From positions 32,376 to 96,375 of the forward strand of contig JALHMW010000016.1 of the NCBI GenBank assembly GCA_022843845.1: a stretch of DNA of 64,000 nucleotides, read 5' to 3'. Under the pieces are notes generated by a model, which had not been told where the DNA came from, did no database searches, and saw only the letters and a list, made by a program, of their open reading frames with translations. Positions within the stretch are counted from its first letter, which is position 1. The number at the start of each line of letters is the position of its first letter. Positions 38,629 through 49,300 of the stretch are shown piece after piece. The translations under genes and the position numbers were made by a program. The DNA comes from Archangium sp. GTDB lineage: Bacteria > Myxococcota > Myxococcia > Myxococcales > Myxococcaceae.

Positions 38629-39779
38629 TCTCTCGACGAGCGTTGATGCAGTCACTCGCAGCGTTCGGCGCAGCCCCGGCGTTCGCGCAGACGACTGCCG
38701 GAACGAAGAAGACCCTGGTGGTGGTGTTCCTTCGCGGTGGCGTCGATGGCCTCGCGATGGTGCCGCCGACCGGTGACGCTGCGTACGCGGGCCTGCGCCC
38801 GACGTTGAAGCTGACGACGCCGCTGAAGCTCGACGGAACGTTCGGCCTGCACCCCGCGATGTCGGCGCTCATGCCGCTCTTCTCGGCCAGGCAGCTCGCG
38901 ATCGTTCACGCGACGGGCTTGCCCAACTCTCCGCGCAGTCACTTCGAAGCGCAGGACATTCTGGAGTCCGGGTCTGCAGGGCACCGCGCTCCCGATGGCT
39001 GGCTCAATCGCGCAGGCCGGGAGCTGGGTGGGGCCGCGTTCTCGATGGTGGCGGTGCAGAACGGGTTGCCGTCGTCGATGCAGGGCGAGTCGAGCGCGCT
39101 CGCGTTTCCATCGCTGAAGGACTTCCGCATCGGTGGCGGCGACGTGGCCGCGACGACGTTCGAGTCGCTCTACGCGCAGGCCGTCGATGATGCCTTGCGG
39201 ACCTCAGGACATGACGCGTTCGACTCGATCTCGAAGGTCAGACACGAGGGCCTGGCGGAGCGCTCGCCTCAAAACGGCGCGGTCTGGCCGAAGTCGGTGC
39301 TCGCGCGCCGGCTCCAGGACATCTCGCGGTTGATTCACGCCGACGTCGGCCTTCACGTCGCCGCGACGGAGCTCGGCGGCTTCGACACGCACCTGGCGCA
39401 AGGCGCAGAGACCGGCCAGTTCGCGAACAAGGTGAAGGAGCTCGCCGAGGCGCTCGCGGCGTTCGCGGCGGATCTGGGCCCAAGGCTCTCCGACGTCACC
39501 CTGCTCACGATGACGGAGTTCGGCCGCACCGCCAGAGAGAACGGCACCCGCGGAACGGATCATGGAACGGCGTCGGCCTCCCTGGTGCTCGGTGGCGGCG
39601 TGGTCGGCGGACGCGTGCTCGCAGACTGGCCGGGGCTCAACCAGCTCCACGAAGGGCGCGACCTGAGGGTGACGACCGACCTGCGCAGCGTGATGAGCGA
39701 GTGCCTCGACTCGGTGAGAATTCGCCGGGCCGACGTGTTCCCCGACTTCACCCCGTCGAAGGTCGGCCTGTTCGGTTGA
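38625..39779 (+). CDS. DUF1501 family exported protein
   Basis: A 384-residue protein of the DUF1501 family (PF07394), related to the alkaline phosphatase/sulfatase fold. It begins with a Tat-like signal ('SRRALMQSLAAFGAAPAFAQ'). Conserved segments include 'VVVFLRGGVDGLAMV', 'SPRSHFEAQDILESG', 'ELGGFDTHLAQG' and 'TEFGRTARENGTRGTDHG' near residues 302-319, which hold the likely metal-binding residues. It overlaps the DUF1800 gene by 4 bp and is surely translated with it. The enzymatic activity is unproven; the pair probably acts on an envelope or extracellular substrate. Confidence 0.92.
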   Translation: MISRRALMQSLAAFGAAPAFAQTTAGTKKTLVVVFLRGGVDGLAMVPPTGDAAYAGLRPTLKLTTPLKLDGTFGLHPAMSALMPLFSARQLAIVHATGLPNSPRSHFEAQDILESGSAGHRAPDGWLNRAGRELGGAAFSMVAVQNGLPSSMQGESSALAFPSLKDFRIGGGDVAATTFESLYAQAVDDALRTSGHDAFDSISKVRHEGLAERSPQNGAVWPKSVLARRLQDISRLIHADVGLHVAATELGGFDTHLAQGAETGQFANKVKELAEALAAFAADLGPRLSDVTLLTMTEFGRTARENGTRGTDHGTASASLVLGGGVVGGRVLADWPGLNQLHEGRDLRVTTDLRSVMSECLDSVRIRRADVFPDFTPSKVGLFG

Positions 39780-39846
39780 GTTCCTCGAATACAGTCGGTG
39801 CACCGAATGAATGGATCACCATGACCACCACCGGCACCTGTCGAGC

Positions 39847-41669
39847 ATGAGATCCGTTGCCCTGCTGCTGCTGACCACGACGGCCTGCGCCACCGTGTCG
39901 AAGCCGCTCTCGGCAACCCGCGCGGCCGAGGTGCGCACCCGAGAGGCCATCCTCACGCATCTGGCGCAGAGCCAGGCCTCGGGAGAGCTCTGCGACGCCC
40001 GCCTGTCGAGAGACCTGCTCGCCGATGCCAGCCTGCAGGACGCGATCATCGACGCCTGGGTCGACGGCACCATCAGCCACGCCGTCTTCGCCGATGCCTC
40101 GAGCTCTCGCTCGAGACCCTCGACCCCAGCGTCAGTCAGGGACTCCTCGACGCGCTGGTGCCGCTCTACGAGCGCCTCTTGAGCGACGACGATCTCGAGC
40201 GCAGCGCCGCGAAGCGCGACCGGCTGCGTACCCTGCACGTCGCGTTGTTGGAGCGACCGGTCGGCGTCGACGCGACGCGGACGGTGGTCAAACCCAGAGT
40301 GGATCGGCTCCGCGGCCTGCTCCGTGGCCTTGGTCCGATTCGCGCGCAGTTCGCCACCGAGGTGCTCAAGGTCGACGACCTCGAAGCCGGACAGTGGAAC
40401 GGTGCCGCGATCACCACCACCGCGCTCGATGGGCTCGTCGCCTCGCGCAACGAATCCGTGTTGCTCAGGGCAGCGCGCCGGCTCCCGTCCGAAGCCCTCC
40501 GCGTCGAAGCGGCGCGCAGGCTGATCAGACTCCGCATCGCGACCTCGCCGTTCCAGGAGCTCGTCGCGAAGGCCAGTGACGTCGAGGCGACGGTGCTGCG
40601 CTACGGCAACAACCCCATCGACCTCGATCACGCGCACATCGAGAAGGCCTGGCTCACCCGCGACCCGACCTGGCCTCGGGTCCTCGAGGTGGATCAGCCG
40701 CGAGGTGCCGGGTTTCATGCGCTGCAGGCGAGCTCGGGCATCCTGCCGACGCTGAACCTCCGCGGCGTCGTGTGGGCCCAGATCGAGGGCGTCTCGCAGG
40801 CGCTGACGATGTGCCGTGAAGGCCGGCCGTTCGACCCGACGCCGTGCCTGCCTGACCTGGCGATCTCGATTCCGTCGCCGGTGGTGAAGGGCACCGGGCA
40901 CGCCCGCTTCGAGTTCACCGACGATCTGGAGCGCAGCCAGTCGTTCGAGCTCGCCGGCGCCGATCGGCTTCGCCTTCCCGTGCACCTCGACGGCGCGGTG
41001 ATGGGCTGGCTCGAGTGGACGATGCGGTACCTGCCCGGCGCATCCATCGAGCACGTCGCGCGCACCGCTGGTGGTACCGGGCCGACGGTGAAGGTCCGCG
41101 CGAAGGAGCACCTTCTGTCGAAGCGCGTGCTGTTCGAGGTCGACGGCGCAGGCTCACGCGATTGGCGCGTCGTCGAGGGCGAGGATCTCGGCCGGTTTCA
41201 GGTCGTCTCACGCGGCGGCGAGGGCGCGACCGGCGAAAGCGGCGTCGACGGGACTTCAGGCAGCTCCGGGAGCGAATGCAGCGACGGTGGCGCGGGAGGA
41301 GCCGGTGGTGATGGCGGCCCGGGTGGGCCAGGTGGTGTGGGCGGCGAGGTGCTGGTCGCGCTCCAGTGCATCGACACGCCGTGCGGTGACGAATCGTTGG
41401 CTCGACTGAAGCGCGCCATCGTCAGCCGTGGAGGCACCGGCGGCCTGGGCGGCGCTGGCGGGTCGGGAGGCGCAGGCGGATCAGGAGGCGCCAGTCGCTC
41501 ACCAACGACCCACACCGACAGCAACGGACAGCTCGTCACCGACGACGCAGGGTGTTCAGCAGGCAGCGATGGCCCCCGGGGCTCCGACGGAAACAGAGGG
41601 CCGAGTGGTCCTGACGGGAAGCCGGGGCGCGTCGTGTTTCAGGACGTGGGCGACGCCCACCAGCTCTAG
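39847..41669 (+). pseudogene. Frameshifted lipoprotein gene with collagen-like tail
   Basis: The first part starts at ATG 39847 with a lipoprotein signal ('LLLLTTTACATVS') and reads well to about 40097 ('ISHAVFADA'). From there the coding sense moves to another frame, which continues 'LELSLETLDPSVSQG' into an open frame ending at 41669. The shift is explained by loss of one base near 40095-40100, inside GATGCCTCGAG. The 3' part encodes about 500 residues: a helical/beta domain and, from about 41210 on, Gly-rich collagen-like sequence ('GGAGGDGGPGGPGGVGG') with scattered Cys. Restored, the protein would be about 607 residues. It may be a real pseudogene, phase-variable, or a sequencing error. 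Confidence 0.75.
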
Positions 41670-41687
41670 CAAGGCCAGCGGTCTCGG

Positions 41688-41718
41688 AAGGCCCAGCGGT
41701 CTCGAGAACCGCGGCCTT
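41688..41718. terminator. Bidirectional terminator-like hairpin
   Basis: The inverted repeat has outer arms AAGGCC and GGCCTT and inner arms GCGGT and ACCGC around a CTCGAGA loop, with a 2-nt bulge on the left side. It lies between the convergent collagen-like lipoprotein gene and the P460 gene, 19 bp after the former's stop, and could stop transcription from both sides. The left arm is preceded by a near-copy of itself at 41671-41686 (AAGGCCAGCGGTCTCG). Confidence 0.55.
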
Positions 41719-41799
41719 TGGTGCCACTCAGCGGCTTGGGGCACGCCGGTTCGTCTCAGGACGCTGAGAAGGATTGGTGCGAGTCGCGGCGGCTGCCCT

Positions 41800-42357
41800 T
41801 CACGGAGGCGTCTGCGTGCGGAACACCTGCACCGAGCGCGCGAAGTCCCATCTGGCATCGCCCTGGTGACAGCCGGTGCAGAGCCCGGAGCGACCCATCG
41901 TCGAGTACGACCACGTCGTGCCCGAGCGGTTCGCCACGCCCCACGACCAATCGTTGCTCGCCGCGTCCCAGCCGGGCGGCTCCTTGCGCATGAAGTAGTA
42001 GCGGCTGGCCTGGTCGAGCGGTGTGGCGTCAGCGGCGACGACGGCCTTGGCGATGACGCTCCCCACCTGGAACTGCACCGGGTCCATCATCGAGTCGTAG
42101 GTGGGCGCGGCCAGGGCGTTGAAGAGCACCCGCACGCGCTGGCCCGAGTGCCCACCAGTGCCGGGGTACGTCGCCGGCAGCACCTGGCGCCACGCCTGCG
42201 CTTCGGTGATGAGCTCGAGCGGAAACTGCCCTGGCGTCCACGTGAGGGAGCCACCATCTGGCATCGGCACCGTCGCCGGGCCGCCGTCGAGGGTCGAGAG
42301 GGTGCCGCCACCGCAGGCCAGGGCCAGCAGACAGGGAAGCAGGAAGCCGATGCGCAT
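41800..42357 (-). CDS. Cytochrome P460-like c-type lipoprotein
   Basis: A 185-residue lipoprotein with a signal 'LLPCLLALACGGG' (Cys at 15) and a C-terminal c-type haem motif CTGCH at 160-164, preceded by 'YYFMRKEPPGWDAASNDWSWG' in shorter pieces such as 'WSWGVANRSG'. The haem site near the very end, followed by 'DARWDFARSVQVF', is the layout of the cytochrome P460 family, whose members oxidise hydroxylamine or detoxify nitric oxide. The P460 cross-linking Lys cannot be assigned with confidence. The ATG at 42357 is set by the signal peptide. It converges on the frameshifted lipoprotein gene. Confidence 0.82.
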   Translation of the reverse strand: MRIGFLLPCLLALACGGGTLSTLDGGPATVPMPDGGSLTWTPGQFPLELITEAQAWRQVLPATYPGTGGHSGQRVRVLFNALAAPTYDSMMDPVQFQVGSVIAKAVVAADATPLDQASRYYFMRKEPPGWDAASNDWSWGVANRSGTTWSYSTMGRSGLCTGCHQGDARWDFARSVQVFRTQTPP

Positions 42358-42413
42358 GATGGTCCGTTGTACGACGAAAGGTGCCCGCGGGTTACGGCTC
42401 GAGCGCATGACGC

Positions 42414-45400
42414 TCAAGGCGAGGCCTTCGACCCGCTCGCTTCGAGCCGCGCCAGCAGCGCGGGCACCAGCACCCTCAGCTCCGCGGTGCCGACGAAGCC
42501 ATCCTTCCTCGCCCGGCGAAGGGCGGCGCCCAGCTGCTCCACCAGCGAAGGCTGAGGCACCGGGCACCCCGCGCCTCGCGCGAGCGTGAACTCGGCGCAC
42601 AGCTGCAGCAGGCCCACCGACACCGGGTCGAACTGCGCCCCGGTGTGCGAACGCCAGGTCTCTGCGTGGGTCAGCCCCTGACGCAGGGCGAGCTCCGCCT
42701 CGGGCCACTGCCCCAGGGTCGCGAGCGTCTGCGCGCGGTGGTGGGCGTTGGTGGCGAGGGCCTGCAGGGTCTCGTCGCGGGGCGCTGCGGCCTGGCGTGC
42801 CTCCAGCACCCGCTGGCGCTCCCGCAGCGCCACCAGGCGGCCCGGCGAGTCGCCCGCCGCGCGCTTCACCTCGGCGTCGAGCCCGGCGACGAGGGCGCGC
42901 AGCTCCTCGGCGCTCAGGTGGGTCGGCCCATGCGCCGCGAGCGCTTCGGTCGTGTGGAGTGGCAAGGGCGCGTCGAGCACCGCCCGCGCGGCCGCCAGCA
43001 CCTTCGTCGCGTCAGCGGCGCGGCCACCCTTCAAGTACGCCAGGCCCAACCCGAGCCGGGCCTTCACCTGCGCCGCCGTCGACGCCGGCAGCAGCGGCAA
43101 CAGCGCCTCACCTTCTCGCGCGGCGGCCTCGTACTGCCCGGCGACGAGATGACAGAAGAGCGCGCGCTCGAGCGCCAGCGCCCTGAAGCGCGCCAGCTGC
43201 GGGTGCTGCTCGACGAGCGCCAGCCCGGCCTGCGCCTCGGCGGCCGCCTGCTCGAGTCGACCGGCGTGAAAGAGGCTGCGCGCTCGCGAGAGCCGGAACG
43301 CGAGGCCCTCGGCAGGTTTCTCGATGGGCAACCGGGCGCGCTCGTCGAAGTGCTTGAGCGCGAGCCGATGGTTGCCCAGCGCAGCCTGCAGCAGGCCCAG
43401 CTCGACCAGCAGCGTCGCGCGACGCCGGTACACGCCGGGCGCGAGATCGAGCGCGAGGTGGTAGCGCCCGTGCGCCTCGAGCGCCGAGGCGCGGGTCCCG
43501 AAGCGGTGGAAGTCTTCGTGCGCGAGGTAACCGTAGAGGTGATGCAGCTCGGGGGTCCGGGCGAGCGCCTCATCGGCGCCCTGCAGCACCGACCGCGCGC
43601 GCGTGAGGGTGACGCGGAACCCTGGGTCATCGAGGGCCGGGAGCTGACGACCGAGCACGAGCGCCTCGGCGAGGCTGCGCAACGGCGCCCACTCGGGCCC
43701 GGGCAGCGTGGTGGCCACCGCCGAGATGATGCGCACGCCGTCGACGCCCCCGCGCAACGACGCCTCGACGTAGCCGCTCAAGGCCTCGAGCGAGCGGGTG
43801 CGCACGGTGATGGTGAGGAAGAGCTCGGCGGCGGCCGCGAAGGCGTCTCGGCTCAGCTCGACGTACGCGTGCTCGAGCAGCACCTCGGCGTAGAGCGCCT
43901 CGGCGTACTTCCGCTCGGCGTGGCCTTCGGGCACGTCGTCGAGCCACCGCTTGCCGAAGACGTCGAGGAGCAGCTCGAGATCGTCATGGCCTGCGCGCTC
44001 GATGATCGTCATCGCCAGCGTGCGGTGCGCCTCGAACGTGGGCGCGCTGCGCCACAAGGCGTCGAGCACAGGCAACGACGCAAGCTGCGCCATGCGATCG
44101 ACGGCGTCGAGGGCGAGCTCGACGTCGACGAGCAGGGCCGCCTCGGTGCCGTCGCGAACGCTGGCGCGGGCCGTGCGCAGGGCCTCGAGGCGCTCACCGA
44201 CTGGGCGCCCACGCGTGAGCACGTCGACGAAACGCCTGGCGTGGAGCAGCCGCTCCCGCTCCGTCAACGCCGCGTGCGCCGACAGCTGCAGCATGGCGCG
44301 GGCCCAGCGCGGCCGATCGTCGTACTCGCGCCAAAGGCGCTCCGCGAGTCGGCCCCACAGCAGCACCACGTCGGGGTCTCGCTCGGTCTCCAGGTCGACG
44401 GCCTCGAAGAGCTCGAGCGCTTCGGCCTTTCGCCCCAGCACGCGCAGCACCTCGGCGCGCACCACCATCGACAGCCGACGCACGTTGGGCGGCGCTTTGG
44501 CTTCGCCAGCCTTGAGCCGCGCGAGGCGCACCTTCTCCTTCGCCACGAAGTCGTCCGACAGCTTGCCGAAGCCAAGGCGGCCCTCGTCGCGGCGGTGATT
44601 CACCAGCTCGATCGCCACCTGCGCCCAGGCGGCCTCAGCCGCGTCGTCGAGGCTGCCTGCGTCGTTCGTCATCAACGTGAGATCGAACTCGGCCGACTCG
44701 TTCGCGCCCAGCTCCAGGTGCGCCATGGCGAGGCGGCGCTCGAGACCGATGCGGACCCGGGGGTCGCGCTCGAGCTCGAGGCGGTGCTCCTGCAGCAACA
44801 GGCGCTCCCACCGCTCACGGCTGGCGTCGGCCTCGGCGTCGAGGCGCGCGGCGTCGGTGCGCACCGGGACCTGGCCCTCGAGCGGCAACGACACCAGCTG
44901 CAGCGCCTCGCGGCGCGTGCACGTCGCGATGAGCTGCGCCCGGGCCGGCATCGGGTACTGGCAGTTCTCCTTCTGGCTCGTCAGCGCCTCGACGAGCGCC
45001 CCATCGGCCGGAACGCCGCCGGCCTGCCACGGCACGCGGGCCAGCACCCCCTTGTCATTCCCGTCGGTGACGCCGTCGGCGTTGGTGTCGTCGGGGAACT
45101 GCGTGAAATACAGAAAAGCACCGTCGGTCGAGAAGGCCGGGTGCGCCGTGGTGCCCGGGTAGTTCGGCTGAAAGGCGATCGGCTCCCCTCCAGCCAACGG
45201 CACCAGCACCAGGCCCCGCTTCGCGCGGAGCACGGTGCCCACGCCGCCATCGTCGACCCGCGCCTGGGCCACGCCCACCAGCCAGCGCCCGTCGGGCGAC
45301 GCAACCGGGCTGCTGATCAACCCCTCGGAGACGAGCTCGCCGGGCGACGCCTCGGGCTCGTCTCGGCGAAACGTGAAGACCCGGTGCACGCCGCCCAGCT

Positions 45401-45839
45401 CGGCGCGGCTCACCAGCCCGAAGCGACGCGAGTCGGCGAACCAGAAGGCGTGCAGCACTGCGCCGTTTCCGTCGAAGCAGCGACGCGTGAGGGTGCTCAG
45501 CTCGAGCACGCACGCGTCACCGAAGGCGTCGCGCCGGTACGAGACGTAGAGCAGAAAGGCACCGTCAGGGCTCAGCCGTGGCTGGCTGATGTCGGCCTGC
45601 TCGTCGAACAGCAGCGCCGGAGCACCGCTGCCCACCACCTGCCTCGAGAGCTCGACGGTGCCGCTGGCGTTGCTGGCGAAGAACAGCGTGCGGCCGTCGG
45701 GGTGCAGCTGGCCGAAGAACTGGTCTGACGTCCCCGAGGTGAGCTGTCGCACCTCGACGATGCCCGAGGGCCGGGGCGCCGCCTCGGCGAACGCCACCGT
45801 CGCGACGCCGAGTCCCAGCGAGAGGACGAGCCTCAGCAC
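42414..45839 (-). CDS. Large exported propeller/TPR protein
   Basis: A 1141-residue protein. The GTG at 45839 is selected because a strong Shine-Dalgarno (GGAGGTGA) lies just upstream; it gives a signal peptide ('LRLVLSLGLGVATVAFAEA'). Residues about 35-330 contain PD40/TolB-type beta-propeller repeats ('FFGQLHPDGRTLFFAS', 'QPRLSPDGAFLLYVSY', 'SSPVASPDGRWLVGVA', 'AHPAFSTDGAFLYFTQ'). The remaining 800 residues are helical with TPR-like repeats. It would act as a periplasmic scaffold. It overlaps the preceding lipoprotein gene by 7 bp and is the third gene of an operon headed by an AsmA-like giant, suggesting a joint envelope function. Confidence 0.85.
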   Translation of the reverse strand: MLRLVLSLGLGVATVAFAEAAPRPSGIVEVRQLTSGTSDQFFGQLHPDGRTLFFASNASGTVELSRQVVGSGAPALLFDEQADISQPRLSPDGAFLLYVSYRRDAFGDACVLELSTLTRRCFDGNGAVLHAFWFADSRRFGLVSRAELGGVHRVFTFRRDEPEASPGELVSEGLISSPVASPDGRWLVGVAQARVDDGGVGTVLRAKRGLVLVPLAGGEPIAFQPNYPGTTAHPAFSTDGAFLYFTQFPDDTNADGVTDGNDKGVLARVPWQAGGVPADGALVEALTSQKENCQYPMPARAQLIATCTRREALQLVSLPLEGQVPVRTDAARLDAEADASRERWERLLLQEHRLELERDPRVRIGLERRLAMAHLELGANESAEFDLTLMTNDAGSLDDAAEAAWAQVAIELVNHRRDEGRLGFGKLSDDFVAKEKVRLARLKAGEAKAPPNVRRLSMVVRAEVLRVLGRKAEALELFEAVDLETERDPDVVLLWGRLAERLWREYDDRPRWARAMLQLSAHAALTERERLLHARRFVDVLTRGRPVGERLEALRTARASVRDGTEAALLVDVELALDAVDRMAQLASLPVLDALWRSAPTFEAHRTLAMTIIERAGHDDLELLLDVFGKRWLDDVPEGHAERKYAEALYAEVLLEHAYVELSRDAFAAAAELFLTITVRTRSLEALSGYVEASLRGGVDGVRIISAVATTLPGPEWAPLRSLAEALVLGRQLPALDDPGFRVTLTRARSVLQGADEALARTPELHHLYGYLAHEDFHRFGTRASALEAHGRYHLALDLAPGVYRRRATLLVELGLLQAALGNHRLALKHFDERARLPIEKPAEGLAFRLSRARSLFHAGRLEQAAAEAQAGLALVEQHPQLARFRALALERALFCHLVAGQYEAAAREGEALLPLLPASTAAQVKARLGLGLAYLKGGRAADATKVLAAARAVLDAPLPLHTTEALAAHGPTHLSAEELRALVAGLDAEVKRAAGDSPGRLVALRERQRVLEARQAAAPRDETLQALATNAHHRAQTLATLGQWPEAELALRQGLTHAETWRSHTGAQFDPVSVGLLQLCAEFTLARGAGCPVPQPSLVEQLGAALRRARKDGFVGTAELRVLVPALLARLEASGSKASP

Positions 45840-46387
45840 TTCGTCACCTCCCACACGCCCGAGGCGGCCTGCACCTGCGCGCCGCACACCACGCTGCTGA
45901 GGTGGTGCTCGCGCCACCGCTGGCGCAGGGCCTCAGGTGCGGCCGACGGTGTCTTGTCCTGCAGGTGCTGCCAGAGCTGCCGCCGCGCCCGGTTGACCCG
46001 GTGCACGGCGTCGCTGGTGCGCTGGGCGTTGTGGCGTCCGCTGCAGGTGGCCGGGGTCTCTTCGAGCAGCCCCGAGAGCGCCTCACCCACGCAGCGGCGC
46101 ACCAGGAGCCCATCGAGGCGCTCGAGCTCCGAGAGCATGACGGCGTGCACCCCCGTCACCTGCGTGAGGGTGTCGTCGCCGAGGTCGACGCCGGCCGCCT
46201 CGAGCTGGCTGCGGGTGAAGTCGGCCGCGGTCGGCACCAACGCCAGCTCGCGCAGCGAGTCGTCCAGTGGCTGCAGCTCGCCTGAGAGCTGCTCCTCGAG
46301 CATCGTCTGCCGGTCGACCATCACCACGTCGGGCGCGCGAATGCAGCCCGCCAGCACGGCGAACACCAGGAGCCACAGGCGCGTCAT
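45833..46387 (-). CDS. Lipoprotein of the AsmA-like operon
   Basis: A 184-residue lipoprotein (signal 'LWLLVFAVLAGCIRAP', Cys at 15). The start of the mature part, 'PDVVMVDRQTMLEEQLSGEL', is followed by a helical region with Arg/Asp-rich helices and a small C-terminal part holding several Cys ('RRCVGE', 'ATCSGR', 'VVCGAQ', 'VTKC'). The C-terminus 'VQAASGVWEVTKC' resembles the end of DUF1318/YdbL proteins. The gene overlaps the AsmA-like gene by 4 bp and the propeller/TPR gene by 7 bp. By analogy with E. coli ydbH-ynbE-ydbL it could anchor or regulate the AsmA-like bridge at the outer membrane; this is inference. Confidence 0.75.
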   Translation of the reverse strand: MTRLWLLVFAVLAGCIRAPDVVMVDRQTMLEEQLSGELQPLDDSLRELALVPTAADFTRSQLEAAGVDLGDDTLTQVTGVHAVMLSELERLDGLLVRRCVGEALSGLLEETPATCSGRHNAQRTSDAVHRVNRARRQLWQHLQDKTPSAAPEALRQRWREHHLSSVVCGAQVQAASGVWEVTKC

Positions 46388-49300
46388 GGGGTCTTCCTCT
46401 CTGCGAAGGCGGGAGCGAGGTAGCGATTGAGCAGCGGCCCCAGGGAGACGCCGCGCACGGTGCCGAGATCGAACAGGCCCGCCAGCCCGCCGAACTCGAC
46501 GTCCATCGACAACAGCCCGTCACCCAGAGACAGCTGCGCCTGTCGGGGGAAACCCCAGGCCGTGGCCGCGCGCACGCGGTTGAGCGACGACAGCTCGCGG
46601 TGCGGGTCGAGCAGATCGAGCATGTCGAGCAGGTGCGCGCGGCCCATGCGCACCACCTGCACGCGCCCGTCGAGCTCGAGTCGGGCTGGGTGAAAGACGA
46701 GCGCGGCGTTCGCGTCGAGCGGCTCGGCCTCGCCAGCGCGGGTCAGCCCGGTGAGGGAGCCGCGAAACGAGACGGTCTCGTTGCCGGGCAGGTAGTCGAG
46801 GAAGAGCTGGCCCGCGAGCCGCGCTGGCCCTCGCTGCGCCTTGAGCTTGTTGAGCGAGAAGCGGTTGCGCTCGAGTTCGAGGCTGGCCACCACCGGAGCG
46901 AGCTCGAAGTCGGCGACGCGCAGCGTCTGCATCGTCACCTGGCCGTCGCCCGAGAAGATCGGCTGTACGTCGTGCGAGCGCGCGCGCGCGAACACCTCGC
47001 GTTGGGTGCTGGGCACCAGCCGCAGCCCGCGCTCGGGGTCGAGCATCACCGCCTCTTCCAGCGGCATGTTCCCGGTGAGGCCCGTCACCTCGACGCGCGC
47101 GCCCGGCAACGTGAGGTGAACGTCGTCGAACTCGAGGCGGCCGCGCAGGCGGAACAGGCTCTGATCGGCCGAGTCGACGACGAAGGGCATCGCCACCTGC
47201 CCTCTTCCGCGAAACGCCGCTGGCTGGCCATCGAGCCTGGCGAGGTCTTGCGTGAAGCGCCCTTCCAGCAGGAAGCGCTGGCCACCCGCCGCTTCGGCCG
47301 ACGCGCCGCTGCGAGGGCCCGTGTCGGTGCGCAGGCGCTTCTTCAGCTCGAGGCGCGTGCCTGCCAACGGGCTGGAGAGCACGAGCTGATCGACGTTCCA
47401 GGCCGTGAGCGCGTCCACCCTTCCCTCGGCGTCGAGGCGCACCTCACGTGGCCGCCAGGCAGGCGCGAAGCTCTGGTCGAGCTCATCGAGCACACCCTTG
47501 AGGGTGAGGTGCACCAGGCCTGCGTCGGGCCGCCCGTCGGAGCGGAGCGTGAGCGTCTGGTGCAGCCCGATGAAGGTGGCGTGGGCGTCGCCGAGATCGA
47601 GATCGACCCGAGGTGACTCGACGCTCGAGGTGACCGACAGCGCGCCGTGCAGCACGCCCGCGTCGAGCCGGAGCTCGAGGCGCGGGGTCGTCAATCGCTC
47701 GCCGGGCGTGCGATGCACCACGTCGGTCACCGTCAGCCGGCCGTGGAAGTTCGTATCGGACTCGGCGGCCCAGTGCGGCATCGGCGAGAGCTGGGCGTCG
47801 ACCAGGCCGACGGTGTCGCCCTCCGACTCGAAGTGAACGCCCAGCGGCGCCAGCTCGAGACCGAGCGGCGTCGTCGACAGCGCCGACACCAGCGGCGCGA
47901 GCGGGCCGAGCGCGTGCGCGTCGAGGCTCAACGTGTGGTGCACGCGCCCCCCGCTGGCCGTGTTCAACAACAGCGCGCCCGTGAGCAGCTCGCCTTCGGG
48001 AGCCCGCACGCTCGTCTGCACCCGCGCGGTGCCCTTCGTCCGGTTCAACGCGGCGTCGAGCCGCGCTTCGACGTCGCCCTGCACGATGACGTCGTCGATG
48101 CGCGGTCGCTGCAGCACCAGCCGCGTCACGAGCGTGTCGGCGGCGGGCTGATGGCGCAGCGTCACGAAGACGTCGAGGCCATCGGCAGCGAGGGCCTGAT
48201 CGTCGCGGCGCCCTCGCAGGTCCTTCAGATGAACTGCTCCATCACCCGCGACGCCGCGCTCGAGGGCGCGCACGTCTTCGACTCGAAGCGTGACGTCGGC
48301 GGCGAGCGACGTCGTGGCGGGCTCGAGGCGAACGTCGCCGAGCATCTCGGGCAACAGCGGCACCAGCGGCCCGAGGACCGGCGCGCGAACGTGGAGCTTC
48401 CCGTCGAGGCGAAAGCCCGTCAGGTCGACCGCGGCATCGACGCTCAACGGCGGCACCGCACCAACCACCTCGAGGTGGCCGGCGCTGGCCGAGAGGTCTC
48501 GTGCGGTGATGGTCACCTTCCCATCACCCAGCTGCAGCGGCGCAGCGTCCGCTCGGTCGCGGAACTGCAGGCCCGTGGTGCGCAACGTGCCGCTCAGCCG
48601 CCGAAGGGTCGCGCCCTCGAGGGCCAGGTCGAAGTCGCCGCCGAGCATTGCCAGAGACGACTCAGCGGCCGCCTGCCGCGCAGTGAGGCGTCGCAGCTCG
48701 ATCGAGACAGAGCCTGAGGGCGCAGTCGTGAAGTCTCGGAGCGCCTCGAGCCGCACGGCGCCGGCGGCGACGCGCAGCGTGGTGGAGGCCTGCATGACGC
48801 GCGCGTCGTCGAAGCTGATGCGGGTCGCCGCGCTGGCGTGCTCCAGGCTCGGTGTCAGGCCAGCGACGTCGAGCTCGAGCCGCGCGGCGCCGAGCGAGGC
48901 ACGCAGGTCTGCCTCCGAGTGGCTGACCGCCCCGAGCGGGCCGGCGAGCTTCAAGGCCAGGCGGCCATCGACGAGCGAGCCCGTGGCGTCGAGGCGCACG
49001 GGACCCACCGCCTGGGTCGCCTTTCCCTGCCGGGCGCGGGCGCTGGCCACGGTGAGGCCCGCCGTCAGTCCCCCTTGGCGGAGCGACGTCGCGAGCGACT
49101 CGACCGCGGCGTTCAGGCCGAGCTGCTCCGCGCGAACCTGCTGTCGACCGTCGCTCCAGTCGGCCGTCTTCACGCGCGCCTCGAGCGTGGCGTGGGTCTG
49201 CGAGAGCGAGGTGCGGCCTTCGAGCGAGACAGCGACGCCCTCGAGGACGGCGTCCTGCCCTTCGACCCGCTCGGCCGAGACCTCTCCTTTCAGCGTGGTC

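Noticed and set aside
42645..45728. A 1027-codon plus-strand open frame opposite the propeller/TPR gene
   Set aside because: It is the antisense shadow of a GC-rich gene (rich in Arg, Gln, Ala, His, no domains); the minus-strand gene has a signal peptide, a strong RBS and clear PDG propeller motifs.
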